Shown one piece after another: positions 15,892 through 22,955 of a DNA stretch of 34,603 nucleotides. Below the pieces are notes generated by a model, which was given only the letters and a program-made list of their open reading frames with translations, searched no databases and was not told where the DNA came from. Source of the stretch: Fusicatenibacter sp. (GTDB lineage: Bacteria; Bacillota; Clostridia; Lachnospirales; Lachnospiraceae); assembly GCA_022766945.1 (NCBI GenBank), contig JALEOU010000082.1, forward strand, positions 1 through 34,603, in the 5' to 3' direction. The translations under genes were made by a program, and so were the position numbers. The stretch's first letter is position 1, and the number at the start of each line of letters is the position of its first letter.

Positions 15892-16692
15892 CTACAATTT
15901 TTTCTCAATAATCTCAAACAGTTCTTTTTTTCTGCTTCGTCCCCGCCAAACATTTGCTACTTTATTGTATAAGTAGAAGGAATCAACCAGCGCGGTTCCA
16001 AATCTTCCCATTTTTCCTCTGGTAGTTCCGGTATAATGACTTCCGCCGCAGGTGATCTCCGGTACTGTTTTCACATATGCAATCAGATCATCCTCACTTC
16101 GTATCGAATCCGGAAGTTCTGTAAATGCCGTACCGATGCAGTTAAGCTTATGAGCATCGCTACCGCCAAATCCAGGTTTATGGTAAATCTCTGCAAGATG
16201 TTTCGCCTTTTTGTTGCTCTCTTCCTCTTCACAGGCATTATAGATTTCAACAAAATCAAACTGCGGCATCAGTGCACGAATCCGCTCCCGGCACTTTTCT
16301 TTTCCCTGATTTGTTGTAATCAAACTCATAAATTTCTCACCGTAGGGATGTGCCGGTCCAAGGATTCCTCCATAGGCATGCACAATCCTGATCAGAATCG
16401 AACCCGGGAGTCCCCGAAGCTCCAGTATCTTCAATTTTACTCCAAAAGGCATAATCACAAGAATGTGCCCGCAGTCACAGGTGTCATATTCCACTCCTTT
16501 AAGTACTACAAAATCCTGATGTGTTTTTCCCTTGATTGCATTTTTCCATTCCCGATATCCATCATAGGAATTATGGTCCGAAACCAGCATTCCACCGAAT
16601 CCTTTTCTTTTTAATGCGCGGATATATTCTTCGATCATGACCTTTCCGTCCATCGATCCCTCTTTTGTATGGCAATGCATGTCAAATTTCAT
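15892..16692 (-). CDS. PHP domain metal-dependent phosphoesterase
   Basis: A 266-residue cytosolic protein of the PHP superfamily. Metal-binding motifs in order are FDMHCHT (HxH) near the N-terminus, SDHNSYDG, VLKGVEYD, PAHPYG, and GSDAHKLN. PHP enzymes hydrolyse phosphoesters, for instance histidinol phosphate or 3'-phosphonucleotides; the substrate is not determined. I prefer the ATG at 16692 over the one at 16698 because AAGGGGGG abuts the first but is six bases from the second. The metallophosphoesterase lies downstream on the same strand, separated by a terminator. Confidence 0.85.
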   Translation of the reverse strand: MKFDMHCHTKEGSMDGKVMIEEYIRALKRKGFGGMLVSDHNSYDGYREWKNAIKGKTHQDFVVLKGVEYDTCDCGHILVIMPFGVKLKILELRGLPGSILIRIVHAYGGILGPAHPYGEKFMSLITTNQGKEKCRERIRALMPQFDFVEIYNACEEEESNKKAKHLAEIYHKPGFGGSDAHKLNCIGTAFTELPDSIRSEDDLIAYVKTVPEITCGGSHYTGTTRGKMGRFGTALVDSFYLYNKVANVWRGRSRKKELFEIIEKKL

Positions 16693-16864
16693 AAACATCC
16701 CCCCTTCCTGTCCGTCCGATCATCCTCGTTCTCAAACTGTTACTGTTATCTTATCATAATTTTTTCAAATGCAAAAGAGATTCCTGGTGAACTTTTCGTG
16801 AACAGCACGAAAGATCCATTTGGGACAGAAATCAATATCTGGCCATACAAATCATTCGTAGTTT

Positions 16865-16873
16865 TGCTATAAT
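16865..16873 (+). promoter_or_regulatory. extended -10 promoter of the radical SAM-like pseudoenzyme gene
   Basis: TGC-TATAAT (hexamer 16868-16873) is an extended -10 with no clear -35. The ATG at 16945 lies about 65 bases downstream of the expected start. Confidence 0.65.
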
Positions 16874-16944
16874 GACAGTATTCCCACCCGCCATAGAAAT
16901 AACACAGACAGGAAAATCTCATTTTATTGAAAGAAGGTTTTTTC

Positions 16945-17991
16945 ATGAATTCGCAGGACATCACGAGGGCAATCATTGACACCACTGTGGAACATACTAT
17001 GAAAGAAATGGATGCAGATCCGCACCGCAGCGTCCGAAAACTTTGCGACCTCGGAAAGCAGTTTTCCAAAGGACGTTTTCAAAATGAAATCTTTACACTC
17101 ATGCAGGATCTTTTGAGAAATGATAACAGCCCCTATTATAAAGCCATCGACACGCTTCTGAAAAATAATGATCACAAAACACTTCGTCATATCGGTATCA
17201 ACATCGGCTACAACAGCTTTACCTACGGTGCAAAGATTCTAAGAGCCAAGGAAAAGGAAACCGGTTACAATATTCCCTGGACAGTTTCTCTTCGAATCAA
17301 CGACCAGATTTCAAGGGGAGCAGGTCCCTCCCTCCTTGCTTATATTGCGGAAAAAGGAATGGAAAAAGGTATCTTTACTTATCTTCTCTACTCTGAAGAC
17401 AATCTGGAACAGTTCGATCAGTATCTGAACCTGATCCATCGCTTCAGGGACTGCGCGTTTGTATGGTTTCTTCCCGATCTTCCGCTGACGGATGAACAAT
17501 GCAAACTGATTTCCTCCTGTTCCAATCTCATGCTCTCATTTCCGGCAGAATCAGAACACCTTCCGGCCAATGCCGCGGCTATGCAGCATTACAAGTCTTT
17601 ATACAGCATTCATTATCTTTATGATGAAGATGATGTTCACCTGTGGGAAAAAGATCCAGACTTTTTCCATTTTTCCATGTACGGCAGTGTTTTCCTCTTT
17701 CTGCTTGCAGATGAGGACTGTCCTCCCTCTATGCGCAGTACCATTGCAAAAGCAGTATACCAATATCGTCTGACACCACAGTATCCCGTCTTTCCCCTGG
17801 AAATCTTCGAAGACATCTGCCGGATTGATCGGATCATCTCAACAGAACCCAGTTATCTCGAAGTGTTTCCTGACCGTTCCGTACGGACTATCGACGGCTC
17901 GATCTATCAAAGAAGCAATTTTTCCTCTCTTGACGATTTTTGTGCCGCAGTCTTGCCAAAAGTGGGATACGAAGAAAAGAGGGAACCCTGA
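16945..17991 (+). CDS. radical SAM pseudoenzyme, paralogue of the enzyme at 11846-13306
   Basis: A 348-residue protein. Its first 115 residues align with the N-terminal domain of the radical SAM protein at 11846-13306: both run from an AID-containing first helix through a hydrophobic LG(F/Y) pattern to NIPWT (residues 109-113 here, 112-116 there). Where the enzyme has its CX3CX2C cluster motif this protein has LRINDQISRGAGPSL, with no cysteine. Later alignable stretches include the enzyme's FHCFTNGTLIDEEFC against FVWFLPDLPLTDEQC, and HFMPVG against HFSMYG. The auxiliary cysteines are also gone. The frame is open throughout, with AGAAGG before the ATG and its own promoter, so it looks like a functional non-catalytic protein. 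A regulatory or partner role is inference. Confidence 0.72.
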   Translation: MNSQDITRAIIDTTVEHTMKEMDADPHRSVRKLCDLGKQFSKGRFQNEIFTLMQDLLRNDNSPYYKAIDTLLKNNDHKTLRHIGINIGYNSFTYGAKILRAKEKETGYNIPWTVSLRINDQISRGAGPSLLAYIAEKGMEKGIFTYLLYSEDNLEQFDQYLNLIHRFRDCAFVWFLPDLPLTDEQCKLISSCSNLMLSFPAESEHLPANAAAMQHYKSLYSIHYLYDEDDVHLWEKDPDFFHFSMYGSVFLFLLADEDCPPSMRSTIAKAVYQYRLTPQYPVFPLEIFEDICRIDRIISTEPSYLEVFPDRSVRTIDGSIYQRSNFSSLDDFCAAVLPKVGYEEKREP

Positions 17992-18009
17992 TGAAAAGGA
18001 TTCCCTCTT
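17977..18009. terminator. bidirectional terminator overlapping a stop codon
   Basis: AAGAGGGAA (17977-17985) pairs with TTCCCTCTT (18001-18009), with A-rich and T-rich flanks. It overlaps the last codons of the pseudoenzyme gene and lies a few bases from the convergent tetR stop codon, so it can serve both. Confidence 0.75.
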
Positions 18010-18015
18010 ATATTT

Positions 18016-18570
18016 TTATTTCTCCATACTGTTTTTTCTGTTTTCCACTACCCGGTCTGCTGCAGTCCAAAGCACTTCCTGAAGCTGCCGGACAAATTCC
18101 TCCGGTTCCGGTTCATTTTTCATAGAGAACCAACGAAGGATTGCTACCAGAAACGCATCACAGAAAAAAGTTACGAAAAACTCCTGATTCTGCGTATTAA
18201 ACAAATCTCTCACAAAATACGCGACAAACGGTGTGAGCATCTCATACAGAAAATCCCGAAAGCTGTTCTGCCCTTCAATTTTCAGTGCACTTTTGTAAAA
18301 ATCGCGCTCATTGTAAAACAGGTTACAAATTGCAACCAGAAGATCCCACTCATTTTCAAAAGACGTTACACTGACATTCTCGAGAAAATCCACATAAAAA
18401 ATCCAGTTTACCAGATCGTACTTATCTTTAAAATGGTAATAAAAACTCTTCCTGTTCATACCGCACTCTTCACAGATATCGGAGATACTGATTTTCTCAA
18501 ATGATTTCTTTTTCATAAGTTTCTTCATTGCGGCAGCCAAAAGATTTTTTGTACCGTTATACTCTGTCAT
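18016..18570 (-). CDS. TetR/AcrR family transcriptional regulator
   Basis: A 184-residue regulator. The N-terminal helix-turn-helix is clear: MKKKSFEKISISDICEECGMNRKSFYYHFKDKYDLVNWIFY (about residues 17-57), the canonical TetR recognition pattern. The C-terminal part is a helical ligand-binding and dimerisation domain of no evident specificity. I start it at the ATG at 18570, four bases after the hemB stop codon, because this gives a normal TetR N-terminus and suggests coupling; ATGs at 18594 or 18621 inside hemB are possible. Being last in the tetrapyrrole operon it may regulate that operon, but the target is not shown. Confidence 0.83.
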   Translation of the reverse strand: MTEYNGTKNLLAAAMKKLMKKKSFEKISISDICEECGMNRKSFYYHFKDKYDLVNWIFYVDFLENVSVTSFENEWDLLVAICNLFYNERDFYKSALKIEGQNSFRDFLYEMLTPFVAYFVRDLFNTQNQEFFVTFFCDAFLVAILRWFSMKNEPEPEEFVRQLQEVLWTAADRVVENRKNSMEK

Positions 18571-18574
18571 TCTA

Positions 18575-19561
18575 TCAGCCAATCTTTCCTTCATCCATAC
18601 ATTTTGCAAGTTCTTCCGCAAAATATGTTATGTAAAGCTGTGCGCCTGCACGATACGCTCCCACTGCCATTTCACACATAATCCGCTCTTCGTCAATCCA
18701 GCCATTGGCTGCAGCAGCTTTCACCATTGCATATTCGCCGCTGACACTGTAGGCAGCCACCGGAATGTTCGTCTTTTCAGCCACGCGTGTGATCATATCC
18801 TGATAGGCCAGGGAAGGCTTTACAATCAGAAGGTCAGCACCTTCCTCCACATCCAGAAGCGCTTCTTTGATTCCCTCACGGCTGTTGTGAAAATCCATCT
18901 GATAGCTCTTCCGATCCCCAAAAGAAGGTGCGCTTCCTGCCGCATCCCGGAAAGGACCATAAAAAGACGATGCATATTTCACCGCATAAGACATAATCGG
19001 TATATTCTTATATCCGTACTCATCCAGAAGTTTCCGGATGGCTCTCGTATGACCATCCATCATATCGGAAGGCGCCACCATATCCGCACCGGCCTGTACC
19101 TGAGACAGTGCAGTCTTTGCCAGCAGCTCCAGTGTAGAATCATTATCTACATCATGACCGCAGAGCAGCCCGCAGTGTCCGTGTGATGTATACTCACACA
19201 TGCAGACATCTGTAATGTAATACAGTTCCGGAAATCTCTCTTTTGCTGCACGAAGTGCTTTCTGGACAATACCATTCTCATCATAAGCCCCTGATCCTAT
19301 CTCATCTTTCTTGTCAGGGATTCCAAAAAGCAGGACACTGCCAACACCTGCATTGGACAGTTCTTCCAGTTTATAGGGAAGGCGGTCCAGTGTATAGCGA
19401 TACTGACCTGGCATGGACGGAATTTCTTCTTCCAGATTGCTCCCTTCTCTCACAAAAAGCGGGTAAATCAGCGATGATTTATCCATTCGTGTCTCTCTTA
19501 CCATCTTCCGCAGTACGGCACTTCCTCTCAGACGCCGTGGTCTAACTGTCATTTCCATCAT
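18575..19561 (-). CDS. hemB: porphobilinogen synthase (delta-aminolevulinate dehydratase)
   Basis: A 328-residue enzyme of normal length that condenses two 5-aminolevulinate molecules into porphobilinogen in the cytosol. Both catalytic lysines are visible: Lys195 in SYAVKYASSFYGPFRDAAGS and Lys248 in LLIVKPSLAYQDM. The cysteine-rich DVCMCEYTSHGHCG is the zinc-binding loop of the zinc-dependent class. The ATG at 19561 lies 6 bases after AGAGG and overlaps the preceding gene by 20 bases; ATGs at 19558 and 19552 are alternatives. It is cotranscribed with the precorrin-2 dehydrogenase-like gene and probably tetR. No hemA, hemL, hemC or hemD is in the window. Confidence 0.96.
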   Translation of the reverse strand: MMEMTVRPRRLRGSAVLRKMVRETRMDKSSLIYPLFVREGSNLEEEIPSMPGQYRYTLDRLPYKLEELSNAGVGSVLLFGIPDKKDEIGSGAYDENGIVQKALRAAKERFPELYYITDVCMCEYTSHGHCGLLCGHDVDNDSTLELLAKTALSQVQAGADMVAPSDMMDGHTRAIRKLLDEYGYKNIPIMSYAVKYASSFYGPFRDAAGSAPSFGDRKSYQMDFHNSREGIKEALLDVEEGADLLIVKPSLAYQDMITRVAEKTNIPVAAYSVSGEYAMVKAAAANGWIDEERIMCEMAVGAYRAGAQLYITYFAEELAKCMDEGKIG

Positions 19562-20024
19562 TCATTTCCTCTTTTCCATTAAAATATGCTTCCAGTTCCA
19601 TCCGGGTTTCCTTCACCTTTTTATGATTTTCTCCACCGGCATTGATTCCAATCACAACACCATCATGCTCAAGCACAGACGGAAAGAAAAAATCACATTT
19701 TTGACGGTCGGAGCAATTATTAACCCAGATTCCACTCCTTTTACAGAGATCATAGATCTCATCATTTTGCTCACGCTGATCTGTACAGGCAAGTACTGCT
19801 TCCTGCCCCAAAAGATCTTCCCTGGTAAACGGGCATTCTTTGAGCACAAGCTTTCCTTCTCCTGCAAGTATCCGAATTTCCTCGCATGCTCTTTTGGCTA
19901 CCACCGTGATCTTTCCCGCAAAAGGGAGCAATGTCCTGATTCTTCTAAGAGCAATCGTACCTCCGCCCACAATCAGAATTCTCGTTTCCTCTATATTCAC
20001 AAATATCGGAAAATATCCCGCCAT
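19542..20024 (-). CDS. precorrin-2 dehydrogenase / sirohydrochlorin ferrochelatase-like protein
   Basis: A 160-residue protein corresponding to the N-terminal part of CysG and to stand-alone Met8/SirC/YlnF-type enzymes, which oxidise precorrin-2 with NAD and may chelate iron in siroheme synthesis. MAGYFPIFVNIEETRILIVGGGTIALRRIRTLL is the Rossmann NAD-binding start with GGGxxAxRR. VLACTDQREQNDEI and NNCSDRQKCDFFFPSVLEHDGVVIGI follow, as in the family, and the C-terminus is short. AGGAGG precedes the ATG, and a promoter lies at 20043-20071, giving an almost minimal leader. It overlaps hemB by 20 bases. Confidence 0.88.
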   Translation of the reverse strand: MAGYFPIFVNIEETRILIVGGGTIALRRIRTLLPFAGKITVVAKRACEEIRILAGEGKLVLKECPFTREDLLGQEAVLACTDQREQNDEIYDLCKRSGIWVNNCSDRQKCDFFFPSVLEHDGVVIGINAGGENHKKVKETRMELEAYFNGKEEMNDGNDS

Positions 20025-20042
20025 CCTTTTCCTCCTTGCTGC

Positions 20043-20071
20043 ATTTTACTACATTTTGTCAGTTCCTTCAA
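20043..20071 (-). promoter_or_regulatory. promoter of the precorrin-2 dehydrogenase-hemB-tetR operon
   Basis: On the minus strand, TTGAAG (20071-20066), 17 bp, TAAAAT (20048-20043). The expected start lies about a dozen bases before the ATG. Confidence 0.65.
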
Positions 20072-20110
20072 GCGGTGTGCCAAATTCTTCCCCAGGATTT
20101 CTTACGACAC

Positions 20111-21634
20111 TTACTGTTCCGACAGCAGACGCTGTTTTTCGCCTGCGCCCTCATCGGCTTCCAGGGTAAACCAGAATGCCACACCATTATCGTAATTACG
20201 GCATCCGCAGTGCTGATTCATAGAGTCTGTAATTGCTTTTACAATCGACAGTCCGATTCCGCTTCCGCCGTATTCCCTCGTTCTTGCCTTATCCACTTTA
20301 AAGAATTTGATCCAGATCTTGTCCAGATCTTCCTCCGGGATTGGATCTCCGGTATTAAAGACGGTCGTTGTTACAATTCCCTGCTCTTTTTTGCAGGAGA
20401 TCTCGATCGTCCGTTCCGAATTCAGGTGGTTCAGTGCATTCGTCAGATAATTTGTAATCACTTCCTCCACTTTAAATTCGTCTCCCCAGACAGGAATCGG
20501 CGTTTCCTGCGAAAATAGAATCACGGCTTCTTTCTGTTTTATCAATATTGCTGAAGACTGGAGCACTCCCCGAATTACGGCTGCCAGATCAAAACGTTCC
20601 ATCGTCACCTGGTCTTCACCAAATTCCAGCTGATTCAGATTCAACAGTTTCTTTACCATCTCATTCATCTTGGATGCTTCATCCACAATGACATCACAAT
20701 AGAATTCTCTGCTCTCTGCATCGTCGCTGATATTATCTTTCAGTCCCTCTGCATACCCCTGAATCAATGCAATCGGCGTTTTCAGTTCGTGTGTTACATT
20801 GGACAAAAATTCCCGGCGCATTTCATCAATCTGGATTTTCTCATTAATATCTTTCTGCAGTTCCACATTTGCACTTTTCAGCTCGGCAATCACCTGTTCC
20901 AACTTTTCAGACATGATGTTAAAATGATTGCCCAGTTCTCCGATTTCATCTTTTCCGCCACTGGTATAGCGCGCATCAAAATCAAGTGCCGCCATCCTCT
21001 TGGAGATACCGGTCAGTTCCTGAATCGGCTGTACGATTTTTCTGGCAATCAGCCAGATCACAACTGCACCGACCAGAATCATCGTGCATCCGGTAATTGT
21101 ATAAAACTGGTTGGAAATATTGACCGCATCGTCTATACTCTCCAACGGGCATCGTGCAAAATAACAGTTTCCGTTGTCAAACCACCCAATCAACTGCAGA
21201 TAATCGCCTCCGACATAACGATCATGAAACTTCTGTATCTGATAATTCCGGCTGGATTCAATAATTTCGATATTCTCCTGTTCATTCCCGCTGATCAGAC
21301 CAAAAATCAGTGTCTGAAGGCTCTGACGGTCTGTCGCATTGGAATAAATATAACTGCCGAGCTCCGGTCCTGTAATGATTACTTTCAGGTTATTGGTAGC
21401 ACAAAAATGTTCAAATGTATCCGGTATATCGGAGCTTTTGTAAGGACCGACCTCATTGAGCAGCAAAAAGCTGCTGGAGAGAATTTCCTCCTTATGCCTC
21501 GAATAGTATCTCCCAAGAAAAAAATAATGAATCAGTCCAATCAAAATCAACGTCACTGCCATTGTCGCAATAAATGCCAAAGCGATCTTTGTCTTTACAG
21601 ACGGTTTCCTTTTTGCACTTTTTATCAATCTCAT
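20111..21634 (-). CDS. sensor histidine kinase
   Basis: A 507-residue membrane sensor kinase. Order: basic N-terminus, first membrane helix (about 15-37), extracytoplasmic sensor domain of about 135 residues, second helix (about 175-197), HAMP linker (through KIVQPIQELTGISKRMAALDF), a coiled-coil connector, HisKA with FLSNVTHELKTPIALI (phospho-acceptor His282), and HATPase_c with NYLTNALNHL (N-box), DLDKIWIKFFKVD (F-box) and GGSGIGLSIVKAI (G-box). Its ATG overlaps the response regulator stop codon by 4 bases, so the two form one coupled two-component system. The signal is unknown; no target operon is adjacent. HK-RR pairs of this type often govern envelope stress. Confidence 0.93.
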   Translation of the reverse strand: MRLIKSAKRKPSVKTKIALAFIATMAVTLILIGLIHYFFLGRYYSRHKEEILSSSFLLLNEVGPYKSSDIPDTFEHFCATNNLKVIITGPELGSYIYSNATDRQSLQTLIFGLISGNEQENIEIIESSRNYQIQKFHDRYVGGDYLQLIGWFDNGNCYFARCPLESIDDAVNISNQFYTITGCTMILVGAVVIWLIARKIVQPIQELTGISKRMAALDFDARYTSGGKDEIGELGNHFNIMSEKLEQVIAELKSANVELQKDINEKIQIDEMRREFLSNVTHELKTPIALIQGYAEGLKDNISDDAESREFYCDVIVDEASKMNEMVKKLLNLNQLEFGEDQVTMERFDLAAVIRGVLQSSAILIKQKEAVILFSQETPIPVWGDEFKVEEVITNYLTNALNHLNSERTIEISCKKEQGIVTTTVFNTGDPIPEEDLDKIWIKFFKVDKARTREYGGSGIGLSIVKAITDSMNQHCGCRNYDNGVAFWFTLEADEGAGEKQRLLSEQ

Positions 21635-22311
21635 TCTTCTGCCTCGAATTTATAACCCATTCCCCAGATGGTTTTGATATAATCTCCTTTTTCTCCCATT
21701 TTGCTGCGCAGCTTTTTCACATGGGTATCGATCGTTCTTGCATCTCCGAAATAATCATAGTTCCATACATTGTTCAGTATCTTTTCTCTTGAAAGTGCAA
21801 TCCCCTGATTTTCCAGAAAATAGGTCAGAAGTTCAAATTCTTTATAGCTTAATTCCATTGGTTTACCATCAATGGATGCCATATGGGCTGTCTTGTCAAT
21901 GTGAATGCCTCCCGCTTCGAGCACTTCATCGTCTCCCGTCTTTCCGCTTCTGCGCAGAATTGCTTCCACACGGGCCACAAGAATCCGGGGAGAAAACGGC
22001 TTGGATATATATTCATCCACACCAAGATCAAACCCGAGGAGCTCATCTCTCTCCTCACTTCTGGCTGTCAGCATAATAATCGGGACCTTGGAATTCTGGC
22101 GAATCTCACGGCATACCTGCCATCCATCCATTTTTGGCATCATGACATCCAGAATAATCAGTGCAATATCTTTTTGCTTAAAAAACAAATCCAGCGCTTC
22201 TTCCCCGTCTCCTGCTTCCAGTACATCATAACCGCTTTTTGTCAAAAAATCCCTGACCAGCTTACGCATACGACTCTCATCATCTACCACTAAGATCTTT
22301 ATATTATCCAC
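21631..22311 (-). CDS. OmpR/PhoB-family response regulator
   Basis: A 226-residue regulator. The receiver domain (1-115) has the acidic pair Asp10-Asp11, phospho-acceptor Asp55 in LIILDVMMPKMDGW, conserved Thr and Ala in MLTARS, and Lys in YISKPFSP. The C-terminal winged helix (about 125-226) ends in DTHVKKLRSKMGEKGDYIKTIWGMGYKFE, the OmpR/PhoB DNA-binding signature. Translation starts at GTG (22311) after AGGAGG eight bases upstream. It precedes and overlaps the histidine kinase gene. The best upstream promoter is at 22517-22545, which would give a 200-base leader through a TetR relic. Confidence 0.95.
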   Translation of the reverse strand: MDNIKILVVDDESRMRKLVRDFLTKSGYDVLEAGDGEEALDLFFKQKDIALIILDVMMPKMDGWQVCREIRQNSKVPIIMLTARSEERDELLGFDLGVDEYISKPFSPRILVARVEAILRRSGKTGDDEVLEAGGIHIDKTAHMASIDGKPMELSYKEFELLTYFLENQGIALSREKILNNVWNYDYFGDARTIDTHVKKLRSKMGEKGDYIKTIWGMGYKFEAEE

Positions 22312-22381
22312 TGTAATTACCTCCTCGTATCATTTAAAAATCAGTTTATCATTTTTTTATGTTCATTCTGTGAAAAGTTTT

Positions 22382-22480
22382 TCAGGAAAAGAGACCGCGA
22401 TTGATATCTGCCAGATTCACAATGTCTGTTACGGTTGTTTTATTGTAATCTTTTTCTTTCAGCAGTCTGAGAAATAAATG
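22382..22480 (-). pseudogene. relic of a TetR-family DNA-binding domain
   Basis: The minus strand reads, between two stop codons, a 32-residue peptide containing LLKEKDYNKTTVTDI and then INRGLFS. This is the pattern of helices 1-3 of a TetR helix-turn-helix; compare LMKKKSFEKISISDI and MNRKSFYYHF in the intact TetR at 18016-18570. It has no in-frame start, although an ATG at 22496 in another frame would fit a lost beginning after one frameshift. It stops where the conserved recognition helix should continue (RGxFYxHF). The ligand-binding domain is missing. It is best explained as the remnant of a deleted tetR gene. Confidence 0.6.
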
Positions 22481-22495
22481 TCAAATGATTGTACA

Positions 22496-22524
22496 TTGTT
22501 ATGAAGTTCTTCTGCAAGTATAAT
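22496..22524 (+). promoter_or_regulatory. plus-strand promoter-like site upstream of tRNA-Leu
   Basis: TTGTTA (22496-22501), 17 bp, TATAAT (22519-22524). It points toward tRNA-Leu about 190 bp away and overlaps the opposing promoter at 22517-22545. Confidence 0.5.
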
Positions 22525-22545
22525 AATACTATCATGAAAAGTCAA
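22517..22545 (-). promoter_or_regulatory. promoter toward the TetR relic and the two-component operon
   Basis: On the minus strand, TTGACT (22545-22540), 17 bp, TATACT (22522-22517). It may have been the promoter of the lost tetR gene and may now drive the response-regulator and kinase genes through a ~200-base leader. Confidence 0.65.
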
Positions 22546-22653
22546 CGTATGGCTGAATTTCATGAAGCAGCTGTACAAAAATATCATCTCATAAGCAGAC
22601 CCTTGAAAAAACGCCGGCACTATATTTTTCTGATATATTGCTTCAAAAAAGTA

Positions 22654-22682
22654 TTGACGAATTTCAAAGTCAATGCTATAAT
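22654..22682 (+). promoter_or_regulatory. promoter of tRNA-Leu
   Basis: TTGACG (22654-22659), 17 bp, TATAAT (22677-22682). The start is expected about 20-25 bases before the mature tRNA 5' end. Confidence 0.85.
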
Positions 22683-22712
22683 TTGGTTTGTTGTCAAGAA
22701 AGTGACAAGAAT

Positions 22713-22797
22713 GCGGAAGTGCTGGAATTGGCAGACAGGCCAGACTAAGGATCTGGTGGTCATTGCGATCGTGTGGGTTCAAGTCCCATCTTCCGCA
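22713..22797 (+). tRNA. tRNA-Leu, anticodon AAG
   Basis: A class II tRNA of 85 bases. Acceptor GCGGAAG pairs with CTTCCGC (22790-22796), discriminator A. The D-arm is CTG/CAG with AATTGGCAGA in the loop. The anticodon stem is CCAGA/TCTGG with loop CTAAGGA, so the anticodon is AAG at 22747-22749 (reads CUU, and CUC/CUA if A34 becomes inosine). There is a long variable arm of 16 bases, and the T-arm GTGGG/CCCAT has loop TTCAAGT. CCA is not encoded. It has its own promoter and terminator. Confidence 0.95.
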
Positions 22798-22812
22798 GTT
22801 TTGCAGAAACAA

Positions 22813-22839
22813 AGAGCCTTGATTTTTCAAGGCTCTTTT
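22813..22839 (+). terminator. terminator of tRNA-Leu
   Basis: AGAGCCTTG (22813-22821) pairs perfectly with CAAGGCTCT (22828-22836), followed by a T-run. Confidence 0.9.
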
Positions 22840-22851
22840 CATTTACTTTAT

Positions 22852-22880
22852 AGGAAAGAACGCCTGTGGCGCTCTTTCCT
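22852..22880. other. hairpin between the tRNA and ssrA terminators
   Basis: AGGAAAGA-A-CGC (22852-22863) pairs with GCG-C-TCTTTCCT (22869-22880) around CTGTG. It could be a back-up terminator for either strand; no long T-run follows. Confidence 0.45.
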
Positions 22881-22882
22881 GT

Positions 22883-22944
22883 AAAAAAGTAACCGAAACT
22901 TTGTAAATCCGCTTATTGAAAGCATTTTACAAAATTTCGGTTAC
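22883..22944 (-). terminator. long-stem terminator of ssrA
   Basis: The 19-base arms at 22889-22907 and 22926-22944 are complementary apart from one wobble position, with an 18-base loop. On the minus strand the stem is followed by TTTTTT (22888-22883). It begins about a dozen bases after the tmRNA 3' end. Confidence 0.88.
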
Positions 22945-22955
22945 CATAGAATTAG

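Larger units (their letters stand above)
22312..22712. other. gene-free region before tRNA-Leu with promoters and a TetR relic
   Basis: This 400-bp stretch holds the leader of the response-regulator gene, a decayed TetR DNA-binding fragment (22382-22480, minus), two overlapping promoters of opposite direction (22496-22545), and the tRNA-Leu promoter (22654-22682). A weaker minus-strand promoter-like pair, TTCACA and GATAAA with an 18-bp spacer, lies near 22337-22370. I see no intact gene here. Confidence 0.7.

Noticed and set aside
22489-22884. 131-residue plus-strand frame and 127-residue minus-strand frame
   Set aside because: Both run through tRNA-Leu and its terminator, so they cannot be protein genes as drawn.
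22889-22944. 19-bp inverted repeat as a miniature transposon
   Set aside because: It has only 18 bases between the arms, a T-run on the ssrA-sense side and no target duplication, so a terminator explains it.
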